DNA of 64,000 nt from Lunatimonas sp. (GTDB lineage Bacteria; Bacteroidota; Bacteroidia; Cytophagales; Cyclobacteriaceae): NCBI RefSeq assembly GCF_020832325.1, contig NZ_JAFIEU010000050.1, forward strand, positions 1-64,000. Direction: 5' to 3'. Positions 45,228-53,325 of the stretch are shown here, one piece after another. Position numbers and translations under genes: made by a program. Below the pieces are notes generated by a model, which searched no databases, was not told where the DNA came from, and saw only the letters and a list, made by a program, of their open reading frames with translations. The stretch's first letter is position 1. Every line of letters begins with the position of its first letter.

Positions 45228-46412
45228 CTAATCGTAGTGTTCGATGGCCTCTAGCAGGATGGAGCAAGCATCTTCGATTTCGGTAGCGGTGATGGTAAGT
45301 GGGGGCGCAATCCGCATGGAGTCGTCACAAAATAAAAACCAGTCTGTGATGACCCCGCCGAGAATGGCCTGATCTATGATTGGTTTAAGGATCTCAAACG
45401 ATTCAAATTCCAAAGCCATCATCAATCCCTTGTTTCTAAAGGACTTGATGCGTGGGTGAACCAAAAGCTGCTTAAATAAGGCAGCCTTTTCAGGAACCTG
45501 TTCGGGAAGTTTCTCTTGGTGCATGATCTCAATGGTAGCCAAAGATGCTGCCGCAGATACAGGATGTCCACCGAAGGTAGTAATGTGTCCTAGCAGCGGG
45601 TTGTTTTTAAACGATCCCATCACTTCTTTGCTGGCGATGAAGGCTCCTATGGGCATCCCGCCGCCCATACCTTTGGCACAAACCAGGATGTCCGGGCTGA
45701 TACCGTATTGCTCGAATGCCCAAAAAGTTCCGGTCCTGCCAAAGCCGGCTTGTATCTCATCCAAGATCAACAAGGTACCGGTTTCGTCGCATCGCCTTCT
45801 TAGTGCTTGAAGGTAGGATTGGTCGGGAATCCGTACACCCGCCTCACCCTGAATGGTCTCTACAATAATTGCGGCGGTCTCGGTGGTGATGCAATCGAGG
45901 TATTGCTCCTCTGCAAAGGGAATATGTCGCATTGCCGGAAGAAGTGGTCGGTAAGCCCGTTTGAAGCGTTCGTTTCCACCAACGGAGAGGGATCCATGGG
46001 AAGACCCGTGGTAGGCGTCTATGCAGGATATGATCTCTCTTCGGTTGGTGAATCTTTTGGCGAGTTTTAGCGCACCTTCCACAGCTTCGGATCCGCTGTT
46101 TACCAAATACACATTGTCCAAGTGGCTAGGGAGGGTTTTACAAAGTGCTTCGGCCAGCAGTGTCTGCGGGCTTTGAATGTATTCGCCGTAGACCATCAGG
46201 TGTAGGTATTTGTCCAACTGGGCCTGTATTGCCTGAATCACTTTCGGGTGGCGATGGCCCACATTGCTCACACCAATACCGGAAATCAGATCGATGTACT
46301 TCTGTCCTTCGGGGCCATACAAGTAGATTCCTTCTGCTTTTTCGATTTCTATCGCTAGCGGAAAGTCAGTCGTTTGTGCCAGGTGCTGCAAGAAAAGCTG
46401 CCTATTGTTCAT
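45228..46412 (-). CDS. class III PLP-dependent aminotransferase (ornithine/acetylornithine type)
   Basis: A 394-residue fold-type I aminotransferase. Key pieces are DLISGIGVSNVGHRHP, NSGSEAVEGALKLAKRFT, ILDEIQAGFGRTGTFWA and the PLP-lysine in LVCAKGMGGGMPIGA. The enzyme uses an omega-amino donor such as ornithine, acetylornithine or 4-aminobutyrate; the specificity cannot be decided from sequence. No arginine-pathway genes are near. Confidence 0.9.
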   Translation of the reverse strand: MNNRQLFLQHLAQTTDFPLAIEIEKAEGIYLYGPEGQKYIDLISGIGVSNVGHRHPKVIQAIQAQLDKYLHLMVYGEYIQSPQTLLAEALCKTLPSHLDNVYLVNSGSEAVEGALKLAKRFTNRREIISCIDAYHGSSHGSLSVGGNERFKRAYRPLLPAMRHIPFAEEQYLDCITTETAAIIVETIQGEAGVRIPDQSYLQALRRRCDETGTLLILDEIQAGFGRTGTFWAFEQYGISPDILVCAKGMGGGMPIGAFIASKEVMGSFKNNPLLGHITTFGGHPVSAAASLATIEIMHQEKLPEQVPEKAALFKQLLVHPRIKSFRNKGLMMALEFESFEILKPIIDQAILGGVITDWFLFCDDSMRIAPPLTITATEIEDACSILLEAIEHYD

Positions 46413-46451
46413 CTAAATGCGATCGATTGGATTGTTTCATTACCGGGGCTC

Positions 46452-47354
46452 CTACATAAGGGAACTACGAAAACGGTAAAAAATTCCCAAGGGAAGCTTC
46501 TTTTTGAAGGAATCTTCTAAAAATAACTCTCCGTGAGTAGGGTTGTCGATTTTCTTGAAACTTCCTTTAACCAGATTTTCCGCAATCAAGGAAGAGAAAC
46601 TGAGCGAATACATATTTAAAATAAAGAAGTTCCGGTCGGGATCCAACAGTTGACCGCAAAGTTTCAGCAGCTCATTGATGTTTTCTTCCAACACCCATTT
46701 CTCACCCTTGGGGCCTCTTCCATAGGCCGGAGGGTCCAATATGATACCCTGGTATAGGCTGCCTCTCCTGACTTCTCGCTGTACGTACTTTAATGCGTCA
46801 TCTACTATCCACCGGATATCGGATTGACCGGAGGCTTCCATATTGAACTTGGACCAGGTAATAACCTGGCGTACGGCATCCAAGTGGGTAACCTCTGCTC
46901 CATGTGCCCGTGCGGCAACACTGGCGGCGCCGGTATATGCAAATAGGTTTAGCACCTTAGCCGATCCCGCTTCGATACGCTGTAGAGATTCTGAAATAAA
47001 GTCCCAGTTTACTGCCTGCTCAGGAAACAATCCAATGTGCTTGAAGGAGGTGAGCGAAAGGTTTAACGCCAGATTTAGCCCAAGGGGGTTTCGGTAATTG
47101 ATCTGCCAATTTTGGGGCATCTTTTGGCGGATCTGCCAATTTCCCTTTTCGGGATTTCCTTTTTCTTTGGCAAAATGTGCATGGGCCAGCTTCATCCATT
47201 CGGATTCATCCATACTTTTGTCCCAGATTGCCTGTGGCTCAGGACGGCTTAGGATGTATGGACCAAAACGTTCCAGTTTTTCAAATCCCCCCGTATCAAT
47301 AAGTTCGTAATCCACCCAATATTCTGGGCTGAGCGATAAAATGGTTGACTGCAT
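46452..47354 (-). CDS. class I SAM-dependent methyltransferase (RlmI/RlmK-like)
   Basis: About 300 residues from ATG 47354. The Rossmann SAM motif is VLNLFAYTGAASVAARAHGA, with THLDAVRQVITWSKFN and the catalytic-type IILDPPAYGRGPKGEKW (DPPxY). It resembles the catalytic half of 23S rRNA cytosine C5-methyltransferases of the RlmI/RlmK group but has no PUA domain. A longer frame to 47477 exists, but a TAnnTTTG element at 47359-47366 argues against it. Confidence 0.85.
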   Translation of the reverse strand: MQSTILSLSPEYWVDYELIDTGGFEKLERFGPYILSRPEPQAIWDKSMDESEWMKLAHAHFAKEKGNPEKGNWQIRQKMPQNWQINYRNPLGLNLALNLSLTSFKHIGLFPEQAVNWDFISESLQRIEAGSAKVLNLFAYTGAASVAARAHGAEVTHLDAVRQVITWSKFNMEASGQSDIRWIVDDALKYVQREVRRGSLYQGIILDPPAYGRGPKGEKWVLEENINELLKLCGQLLDPDRNFFILNMYSLSFSSLIAENLVKGSFKKIDNPTHGELFLEDSFKKKLPLGIFYRFRSSLM

Positions 47355-47358
47355 GAGG

Positions 47359-47366
47359 CAAAAGTA
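47359..47366 (-). promoter_or_regulatory. candidate -7 element immediately upstream of a start codon
   Basis: Minus-strand TACTTTTG matches TAnnTTTG and ends four bases before the methyltransferase ATG. If used, transcription would begin at or next to the start codon and the mRNA would be leaderless. Confidence 0.35.
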
Positions 47367-47523
47367 CGGATTTTGAGCGTCTTTGGCATACGGGCAGGTG
47401 TATTTTAGGACCATAGCGCACATGTATGGCCGATATCGAAGAATTATTTCATGTATATTGTCTTGATACCCAAACAATACATTAGCAAGAGCAGTTTACC
47501 CTTCGAAACTAAATGAAACTGCC

Positions 47524-48792
47524 ATGAATTACTTTAAACCAGTTGCTTTTTTTGGAATGCTAGCTGTGCTAGCCTCCTGTAATGAGGAGGATCCAATTCC
47601 GGAGATGCCTGAATTGGAACCTACTATTGTTGAACTAGCGGTAGACACTCCGGATCTTTCCATGTTGGTGGAGGCGGTGACCCGCGCTGGGTTGGTAGAA
47701 AGCCTGTCGGCAGCCGGACCGTTTACGGTATTGGCTCCTACTAATCAGGCCTTCCAAACACTGCTCGATTCACAGGCAGACTGGAATTCGATCTCGGATA
47801 TCGATGAAGAGGTGCTGGAATCGGTATTGCTGTATCATGTTTTTTCAGGTAGTGTGACTTCCAACGATCTAAGTGCAAACCAAGAACTCACTTCCCTCAA
47901 TGGTGAAGTAGTGACTGTTACAGAGGTTGGCACGAACATATCCTTCAACGGCACAGCCAATGTCGCTACAGGAAATGTGGAGGCACGAAACGGGATTGTA
48001 CACGTGATAGATGCGGTGTTGCTTCCACCAACCATCGTTGAAGCAGTCACTAAGACGCTGCGTTGGGTGAACAGCGAGGAATTTGGATACGTGTTCACCG
48101 ACGGGATGGGCAAGACGCTGTATTATTTTGCCAGAGATGTAGCCGGAAACAATAACTGTGTGGGAGGCTGTGCAACCAACTGGCCCAAATTCCATGCAAC
48201 ATCTGTTGCGATCACTGGCGATGCATTCGATGCCGATCTTGTTGGAGAGATTGATGTAAACGGGGAAATGCAAACAACCTATAATGGATGGCCGCTTTAC
48301 TACTTCGTCAATGACGCTGCTGCAGGAGACTTTAATGGCGAAGGAGCGGGAGGAGGTAATTGGTATGTCGCCAAGCCTGATTACGATGTAATGTTAGCAA
48401 ATGATCAGTTAGTAGGAAATAACGGGGAAAGCTACATCATGACGGCCGAAGGTGTCATAGAATTAGGAACAGGAAATACCGTCTACTTTACTGATTTTTC
48501 TGGAAGAACATTATACCGCTTCGTGAATGATGTGGCTAATCAGAGCAATTTTGGAGGAAATGCAGCAAATTGGCCAAAATTTACTACCGAGGTAAATGTG
48601 GTACCATCCCTGTTAAGTGTGGATGATTTTGGGGTGATTGCAGATGGTCAAATTGCTTATAGAGGAAATCCGCTTTACTACTTCGGCCAAGATATGGCAA
48701 GGGGTGAGACCAAAGGGGTAAGCGTACCGTCTCCCGGAGTATGGCCAATAGTCAACAGAACCACACCTGCATTGGTGGCGGCGGGTGACTAG
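47524..48792 (+). CDS. fasciclin (FAS1) domain lipoprotein with COG4315-type repeats
   Basis: A 422-residue lipoprotein (AVLASCNEE lipobox). Residues about 35-165 are a FAS1 domain (AAGPFTVLAPTNQAF, LLYHVFSGSV, ARNGIVHVIDAVL). Residues about 175-415 hold tandem copies of the secreted PF03640-type repeat (YVFTDGMGKTLYYFARDVAG, CVGGCATNWPKF, VYFTDFSGRTLYRFVNDVAN, AANWPKF). Probably an outer-membrane adhesion or cell-surface protein. The pairing of FAS1 with this repeat in one chain is a known Cytophagales architecture; role unknown. Confidence 0.9.
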   Translation: MNYFKPVAFFGMLAVLASCNEEDPIPEMPELEPTIVELAVDTPDLSMLVEAVTRAGLVESLSAAGPFTVLAPTNQAFQTLLDSQADWNSISDIDEEVLESVLLYHVFSGSVTSNDLSANQELTSLNGEVVTVTEVGTNISFNGTANVATGNVEARNGIVHVIDAVLLPPTIVEAVTKTLRWVNSEEFGYVFTDGMGKTLYYFARDVAGNNNCVGGCATNWPKFHATSVAITGDAFDADLVGEIDVNGEMQTTYNGWPLYYFVNDAAAGDFNGEGAGGGNWYVAKPDYDVMLANDQLVGNNGESYIMTAEGVIELGTGNTVYFTDFSGRTLYRFVNDVANQSNFGGNAANWPKFTTEVNVVPSLLSVDDFGVIADGQIAYRGNPLYYFGQDMARGETKGVSVPSPGVWPIVNRTTPALVAAGD

Positions 48793-48812
48793 TTGAGTTT
48801 AAGTTAAAAATA

Positions 48813-48862
48813 ACACCATAAGCCTGTTCTCCACGGTTGGGAGCAGGCTTATGTGTGTTTTT
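48813..48862 (+). terminator. terminator after the FAS1 lipoprotein gene
   Basis: CATAAGCCTG pairs with CAGGCTTATG around an inner TCTCC/GGGAG element, followed by TGTGTTTTTGGG. A large imperfect stem of about 18 bp. Confidence 0.85.
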
Positions 48863-49006
48863 GGGTTGAGTACTTTTTCGCCCGTGGATAATGCAGAACG
48901 GTTTGGGAACTACATCCATAGAATTTTTAATTTCTATCCAAATGAGGAATTTTAGCGGCAAATCATTTAATTTGGTTTATTGATTAACCATAAACTAAAA
49001 AAACAC

Positions 49007-49771
49007 ATGAGATTTTATGTATTGTCTTCTGCGATAGCGGTAGGTTTTTTTGTCGCATCTTCTGCTATTGCTCAGCAAGAGGAGGTGAAACTACCTCCTC
49101 AAGCAACTGAATTTTATAAACCCGAAGTAAAAAAAGTAACACCTGGTAAGGAAAACCATTTGCCTCCGGCTGATGCCATCGTATTATTTGACGGCAGTAA
49201 CTTGAATGCGTGGGTAAGCGACAAGCCGGGAAGTGCGCCGGCACCTTGGAAAGTGGAAAACGGTACATTTACCGTGGTCCCTCGAACCGGAGGCATCCGA
49301 TCCAAGGAGTCTTTTGGCGATGTGCAGGTTCATATAGAATGGAGCGCTCCTACCGTGGTAAAAGGCACCGGTCAGGGTAGAGGAAACTCCGGTTTTTTCT
49401 TTATGGGAAAATATGAATTACAGATTTTGGATTCCTACGATAATGAGACCTATACAAACGGAATGGCCGCTAGTATTTACAAGCAGCATCCTCCTTTGGC
49501 CAATGCCATGCGGGCACCTGGTGAGTGGAACACCTACGATGCAATTTTCAAAGCACCTAGGTTTGATTCCAATGGCATGTTGGTCTCTCCGGCGCGTATA
49601 ACCGTAATTCACAACGGCGTGCTGGTTCAAAACAACGTTGAGCTAAAAGGACCCACGATGTATATTGGCATTCCCAACTACGAAGCGCACGACGCGGCGT
49701 TGCCCTTTCATATCCAAGATCACGGAGATGAAGTTAAGTTTCGAAATATTTGGGTGAGAAAGCTAGATTAA
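49007..49771 (+). CDS. exported DUF1080 (3-keto-disaccharide hydrolase) family protein
   Basis: About 254 residues from ATG 49007, which starts a signal peptide (...VASSAIAQQ). The DUF1080 domain shows VLFDGSNLNAWV, FGDVQVHIEWSAP, GNSGFFFMGKYELQILDSY and GPTMYIGIPNYEAHD. The family includes enzymes that cleave 3-keto-glycosides made by periplasmic Gfo/Idh oxidoreductases, and such an oxidoreductase is the next gene, so a joint keto-sugar pathway is inferred. Confidence 0.9.
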   Translation: MRFYVLSSAIAVGFFVASSAIAQQEEVKLPPQATEFYKPEVKKVTPGKENHLPPADAIVLFDGSNLNAWVSDKPGSAPAPWKVENGTFTVVPRTGGIRSKESFGDVQVHIEWSAPTVVKGTGQGRGNSGFFFMGKYELQILDSYDNETYTNGMAASIYKQHPPLANAMRAPGEWNTYDAIFKAPRFDSNGMLVSPARITVIHNGVLVQNNVELKGPTMYIGIPNYEAHDAALPFHIQDHGDEVKFRNIWVRKLD

Positions 49772-49807
49772 CATCTTCATACCTTTCCCAGACTAATCCT
49801 ACTTACG

Positions 49808-51151
49808 ATGAATTCGAGAAGAAAATTTATACAGAAGTCTTTGTTGGCGTCTGCCGGTGCGGCAGTATTGCCCAACGTAGTGTCTGCCGAGCATTTGGCA
49901 GCTCTCAAAAAGCGCGTGGGGGCGAATGACCAATTGAATATAGGCCTTATTGGATGCAAAGGGATGGGCTGGTCCAACATGAACAGCCATCTGTTGCTGC
50001 CGGAGGTAAATTGTGTGGCCTTGGCCGATGTGGACCAAAGTGTATTGGACCAACGCAGTGCCAATGTGCAGGAGCTGCGAGGTAAAAAGCCCAAACAATA
50101 CACGGATTATCGCAAGATGCTGGAAGACAAAGATATTGATGCGGTGATCATCGGTACGCCGGATCATTGGCATTGTCTGAACCTGATTGACAGTTTGTCA
50201 GCAGGAAAGCATGCCTACGTGGAAAAGCCATTGGCAAACTCTATTGAGGAGTGCAACCTAATGGTTAAGGCTGCCGACCGGTATGGTAAGTTGGTTCAGG
50301 TGGGGCAATGGCAGCGAAGCGGTTCGCAATATGCGCAGGCTATTGACTTTGTCAAGTCCGGTAAATTGGGGAATATTAGATTGGTTAAAACCTGGGCCTA
50401 TCAGGGGTGGATGAAGCCCGTGCCGGTGAAGCCAAATGGACAGCCCCCGCAGGGCGTAGACTACAAGATGTGGCTTGGGCCGGCACCCGAAAGGCCTTTT
50501 AATGAAAATAGGTTCCACTTTAATTTCCGTTGGTTTTGGGACTATGCCGGTGGGTTGATGACCGATTGGGGAGTGCATGAAATAGACATTGCACTGTATG
50601 CGATGGGCGTGAGTGCTCCAAAGTCGGTGATGGCCTCAGGAGGAAAATTGGCCTATCCGGACGATGCTTCCGAAACGCCCGATACGCTGCAGACGGTGTA
50701 CGAATACGACGGGTTCAACATGCTTTGGGAGCACGCCACGGGTATCGATGGAGGTAACTACGGCACCACCGAGGGCATTGCTTTTATTGGCAACAACGGT
50801 ACCTTGGTCGTGAACAGAGGCGGTTGGAAGGTGATCGCTGAAACTGAAAATGTGGATGGTCAACGCAAGGAAAAAATCGAGGCCATGGAACTGGTAAGAC
50901 CTTCCGGAAACGCGCAGCAGATCCACTGCAAAAACTTTGTAGATGCGATCAAATCCAATGATGCAAGTAAGTTAAATTGTGGGATTAAGACCGGTTCGGT
51001 AGCCGCGATCAATGCCCACATGGGCAATGTCGCGTACAAGCTAGGCCGCAAAATTTACTGGGATGCACAGAAGGGCGCTTTTACCGAGTCAGATGCCAAT
51101 TTACTGACCCAGGCTAATTATCAAAACGGCTGGAAGCTTCCTCAAGTATAG
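49808..51151 (+). CDS. Tat-exported Gfo/Idh/MocA family oxidoreductase
   Basis: A 447-residue oxidoreductase with a twin-arginine signal (MNSRRKFIQKSLLASAG), Rossmann start NIGLIGCKGMGWSNM, family motif KHAYVEKPLANSIEECNLM and the C-terminal domain with GGLMTDWGVHEIDIALYAMG. Probably oxidises a sugar hydroxyl in the periplasm, working with the DUF1080 protein encoded 36 bases upstream. Confidence 0.92.
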   Translation: MNSRRKFIQKSLLASAGAAVLPNVVSAEHLAALKKRVGANDQLNIGLIGCKGMGWSNMNSHLLLPEVNCVALADVDQSVLDQRSANVQELRGKKPKQYTDYRKMLEDKDIDAVIIGTPDHWHCLNLIDSLSAGKHAYVEKPLANSIEECNLMVKAADRYGKLVQVGQWQRSGSQYAQAIDFVKSGKLGNIRLVKTWAYQGWMKPVPVKPNGQPPQGVDYKMWLGPAPERPFNENRFHFNFRWFWDYAGGLMTDWGVHEIDIALYAMGVSAPKSVMASGGKLAYPDDASETPDTLQTVYEYDGFNMLWEHATGIDGGNYGTTEGIAFIGNNGTLVVNRGGWKVIAETENVDGQRKEKIEAMELVRPSGNAQQIHCKNFVDAIKSNDASKLNCGIKTGSVAAINAHMGNVAYKLGRKIYWDAQKGAFTESDANLLTQANYQNGWKLPQV

Positions 51152-51153
51152 AT

Positions 51154-51264
51154 GCCCTTCCTAAGAAGATGCCGCATCGTACTTACGTTGGTAGGAGGTC
51201 GGTATACTACTGACAATCATGATTCGAATCAATCAGGTGCTTTGAAGGTTATTTTAGGAAGGGC
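51154..51264. other. intergenic inverted repeat spanning ~110 bases
   Basis: GCCCTTCCTAA (51154-51164) and TTAGGAAGGGC (51254-51264) are perfect 11-bp arms around an 89-base centre. A 12-base perfect palindrome TGATTCGAATCA lies inside (51220-51231). No gene is present. It could be a structured non-coding RNA, a mobile-element footprint or regulatory DNA. Confidence 0.45.
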
Positions 51265-51320
51265 TATTAGGGTGTACTAGGATATCTTCTGCCTGTAGCA
51301 TTTAGTATTCATGGTTTAAA

Positions 51321-51347
51321 AAGCAAGGTAACCCCTTGCTTTTTTTG
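51321..51347 (+). terminator. terminator before the XRE-MNT operon
   Basis: AAGCAAGG (51321-51328) pairs with CCTTGCTT (51334-51341), loop TAACC, followed by a run of T. It separates the oxidoreductase unit and the intergenic structure from the next operon. Confidence 0.88.
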
Positions 51348-51438
51348 GTTATATTTCACTTCTTGGTACTCGTATGTGTTAAATTGTTTTTTATCAACCA
51401 TACCAAATAAGCACGTTTAACCAGTCTAGGATGCAGCC

Positions 51439-52068
51439 ATGAAGCTGCCAATGTCTGACAAAGATTCAGTTATGATCAATGCCTTTGGAACAAAGATAAG
51501 AGCGTTTCGGAAAAAACGGCGGTGGACACTAGCTCAAGTGTCTATCCACCTAGGTATTGACCAAGCCATCGTAAGCAAAGCAGAAAGAGGGCTTAGGAAT
51601 TTAACGAAACAACAGGTGTTAGTGCTTGCAGAAGTGTTTGAGGTGTCTCCGGAGGTATTGATGGTGCCGTGGTTAGCTGATCGGGTTGCGCAGTCCGTTG
51701 GTGAGGAATCCCATATCGCTGGAGAGGCCTTTCAATTGGCCAATCAGGTGGTGGCATTTCGCAATTACGACCCTTTTAATCTCAGGAAGAACTACCTGGA
51801 TTTGGTTGATGTCATTGCTAGATTTAGCCAGGTGAAGCAGGCTTGGGTGTATGGATCCTTTGCCAAACGTCGAGTGAATGCGGAGAGTGATGTGAACATT
51901 GCGTTGCGAACAGTAGGCGCCTTTTCTTATTTTGACCTTGCAGAGATTCACAATAAACTAGAAAACCGACTCGGACGTCCGGTTGATATCGGTTGGGTGG
52001 ATAACTTTAAGGAACCCATTTGGAGCACCATGAAAGACGAGCTCATCTTGATCTATGAAAAAGTTTGA
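51439..52068 (+). CDS. XRE helix-turn-helix fused to an MNT-type nucleotidyltransferase domain (catalytic-site variant)
   Basis: 209 residues. About 15-75 is an XRE-type helix-turn-helix (FGTKIRAFRKKRRWTLAQVS ... DQAIVSKAERGLRN). About 110-205 is a minimal nucleotidyltransferase. The family signature GSX10DXD is seen as G139-S140, ten residues, D151-V-N153, so the second catalytic Asp is Asn; the third acidic position is D183 in PVDIGW. In MntA/HepT systems the MNT protein AMPylates the HEPN toxin. Here DNA binding is built in, so it may be an autoregulator. The stop overlaps the HEPN-like gene by 14 bases. Confidence 0.88.
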   Translation: MKLPMSDKDSVMINAFGTKIRAFRKKRRWTLAQVSIHLGIDQAIVSKAERGLRNLTKQQVLVLAEVFEVSPEVLMVPWLADRVAQSVGEESHIAGEAFQLANQVVAFRNYDPFNLRKNYLDLVDVIARFSQVKQAWVYGSFAKRRVNAESDVNIALRTVGAFSYFDLAEIHNKLENRLGRPVDIGWVDNFKEPIWSTMKDELILIYEKV

Positions 52069-52420
52069 CGACAAAAGGAGTTCGATTGCAGTAGCTGCTT
52101 TATTGCATGCAATAGATCGGATTTCTCAGCATATAAAAAATGTAAACCTGGATGATTTCAGAGTGAATGCTACGCTTCAAGATGCCGTTTACTTCCAATT
52201 ATCCATTATTTCAGAGAAAGTGCAGGAAATTGATCGATTTTTCTTAGATAGGTACGATTATCCTTGGTATCAGCTTAAGACCTTCAGGAAATTGATGCTG
52301 AATGAAAAGTTTAATATTCACTTGGAAGCGGTGTGGTTGATGGTAGAAAAAGATCTTCCGGATTTGAGAAAAACCTTGGAAGCGATGCAGCAAAGAGAAT
52401 TTTCAGATGGTAGAAAGTAG
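52055..52420 (+). CDS. HEPN/DUF86 (HepT-like) protein lacking the catalytic His
   Basis: A 121-residue all-helical protein with the DUF86 layout: AIDRISQHIKNVNLDDF, QDAVYFQLSIISEKVQEID, the PW element in DYPWYQLKTFRKLM and the ending AVWLMVEKDLPDLRKTLE. In HepT toxins the RNase motif is RX4HXY; here it reads R78-KLML-N83-E-K, so His and the AMPylated Tyr are both replaced. RNase activity is therefore unlikely. Overlaps both neighbours by 14 bases. The family call is from pattern matching and moderately firm. Confidence 0.75.
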   Translation: MKKFDDKRSSIAVAALLHAIDRISQHIKNVNLDDFRVNATLQDAVYFQLSIISEKVQEIDRFFLDRYDYPWYQLKTFRKLMLNEKFNIHLEAVWLMVEKDLPDLRKTLEAMQQREFSDGRK

Positions 52421-53276
52421 CGCTTACAGTTCCTTTTCCCCTTTTTTCCGGGAAATATCTACAAAGGAGTTGGTAGACTATCTCGTGCGCATAGGCTATC
52501 AGGAAGACGCTAGCCCGTCCATGGATTGCCTAAAACGTTTACATTATCTACATCCTCAGTCCATTCCTTTTGAGAACCTGAATCCATTTTTAGGAATTCC
52601 CATTAGCCTAGATACGGATTCGCTTTGGAGAAAGCTCGTCTATGATGGGCGCGGAGGCTACTGTTTCGAGCACAACCTACTTTTTGGAGCGGTTCTTCGG
52701 AAAATTGGCTTTCAAGTGAAAAGCCTTGCGGCAAGGGTGCTTTGGCAACTGCCTCCTGGCAAAATCATGCCACGGGATCACATGGTATTGCTCGTGTCGC
52801 TGGAGGGAGTGGAATGGCTTGTAGATGTAGGATGGGGTGGAAACACCGTCACCGAGCCGTTGCGTCTGAAAGAAACGGGGATTCAGATCACATCCCATGA
52901 GCCTTTTCGCATCCAAAAACGGAAAGATCTGTATGTGCTATCCATTGACATTCATGGACGCTGGGAGGAGATGCATGAATTTGGAACGACAGAGTTTCTA
53001 CTTCCTGATTATGAGGTGATCAGCTGGTACCTATGTAACCATCCCGAATCCCTTTTTGTCAATCACCTGATGGCCGCACGCACCCTTCCAATGGGTAGAA
53101 TTACGCTCAAGGACAACCAATTTTCCAGGCATCGACTGGACGGAAAGACCGAAAAGACCATTCTGGGATCTACCGATGAGTTGGAACAGGTCCTGACAGA
53201 GGAATTTAAAATTCACCTTCCCAACAGTGCAAAGCTGAAGGAACGATTGAATGACTGCATTAATTCCTTTGACTAA
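52407..53276 (+). CDS. arylamine N-acetyltransferase
   Basis: A 289-residue NAT-family enzyme. The Cys-His-Asp triad is complete: C86 in GRGGYCFEHN, H125 in PRDHMVLLV and D140 in WLVDVGWGG. It transfers acetyl from acetyl-CoA to amine groups of small aromatics; some relatives make amide bonds in natural products. Its start lies 14 bases inside the HEPN-like gene, the same overlap as between the first two genes, so it is the third gene of one translationally coupled operon. The physiological substrate is unknown. Confidence 0.93.
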   Translation: MVESSAYSSFSPFFREISTKELVDYLVRIGYQEDASPSMDCLKRLHYLHPQSIPFENLNPFLGIPISLDTDSLWRKLVYDGRGGYCFEHNLLFGAVLRKIGFQVKSLAARVLWQLPPGKIMPRDHMVLLVSLEGVEWLVDVGWGGNTVTEPLRLKETGIQITSHEPFRIQKRKDLYVLSIDIHGRWEEMHEFGTTEFLLPDYEVISWYLCNHPESLFVNHLMAARTLPMGRITLKDNQFSRHRLDGKTEKTILGSTDELEQVLTEEFKIHLPNSAKLKERLNDCINSFD

Positions 53277-53325
53277 AGCAATGTGGATAGATTGCGGAGT
53301 TTGTACTACGTGGTTTCGGTGTACC

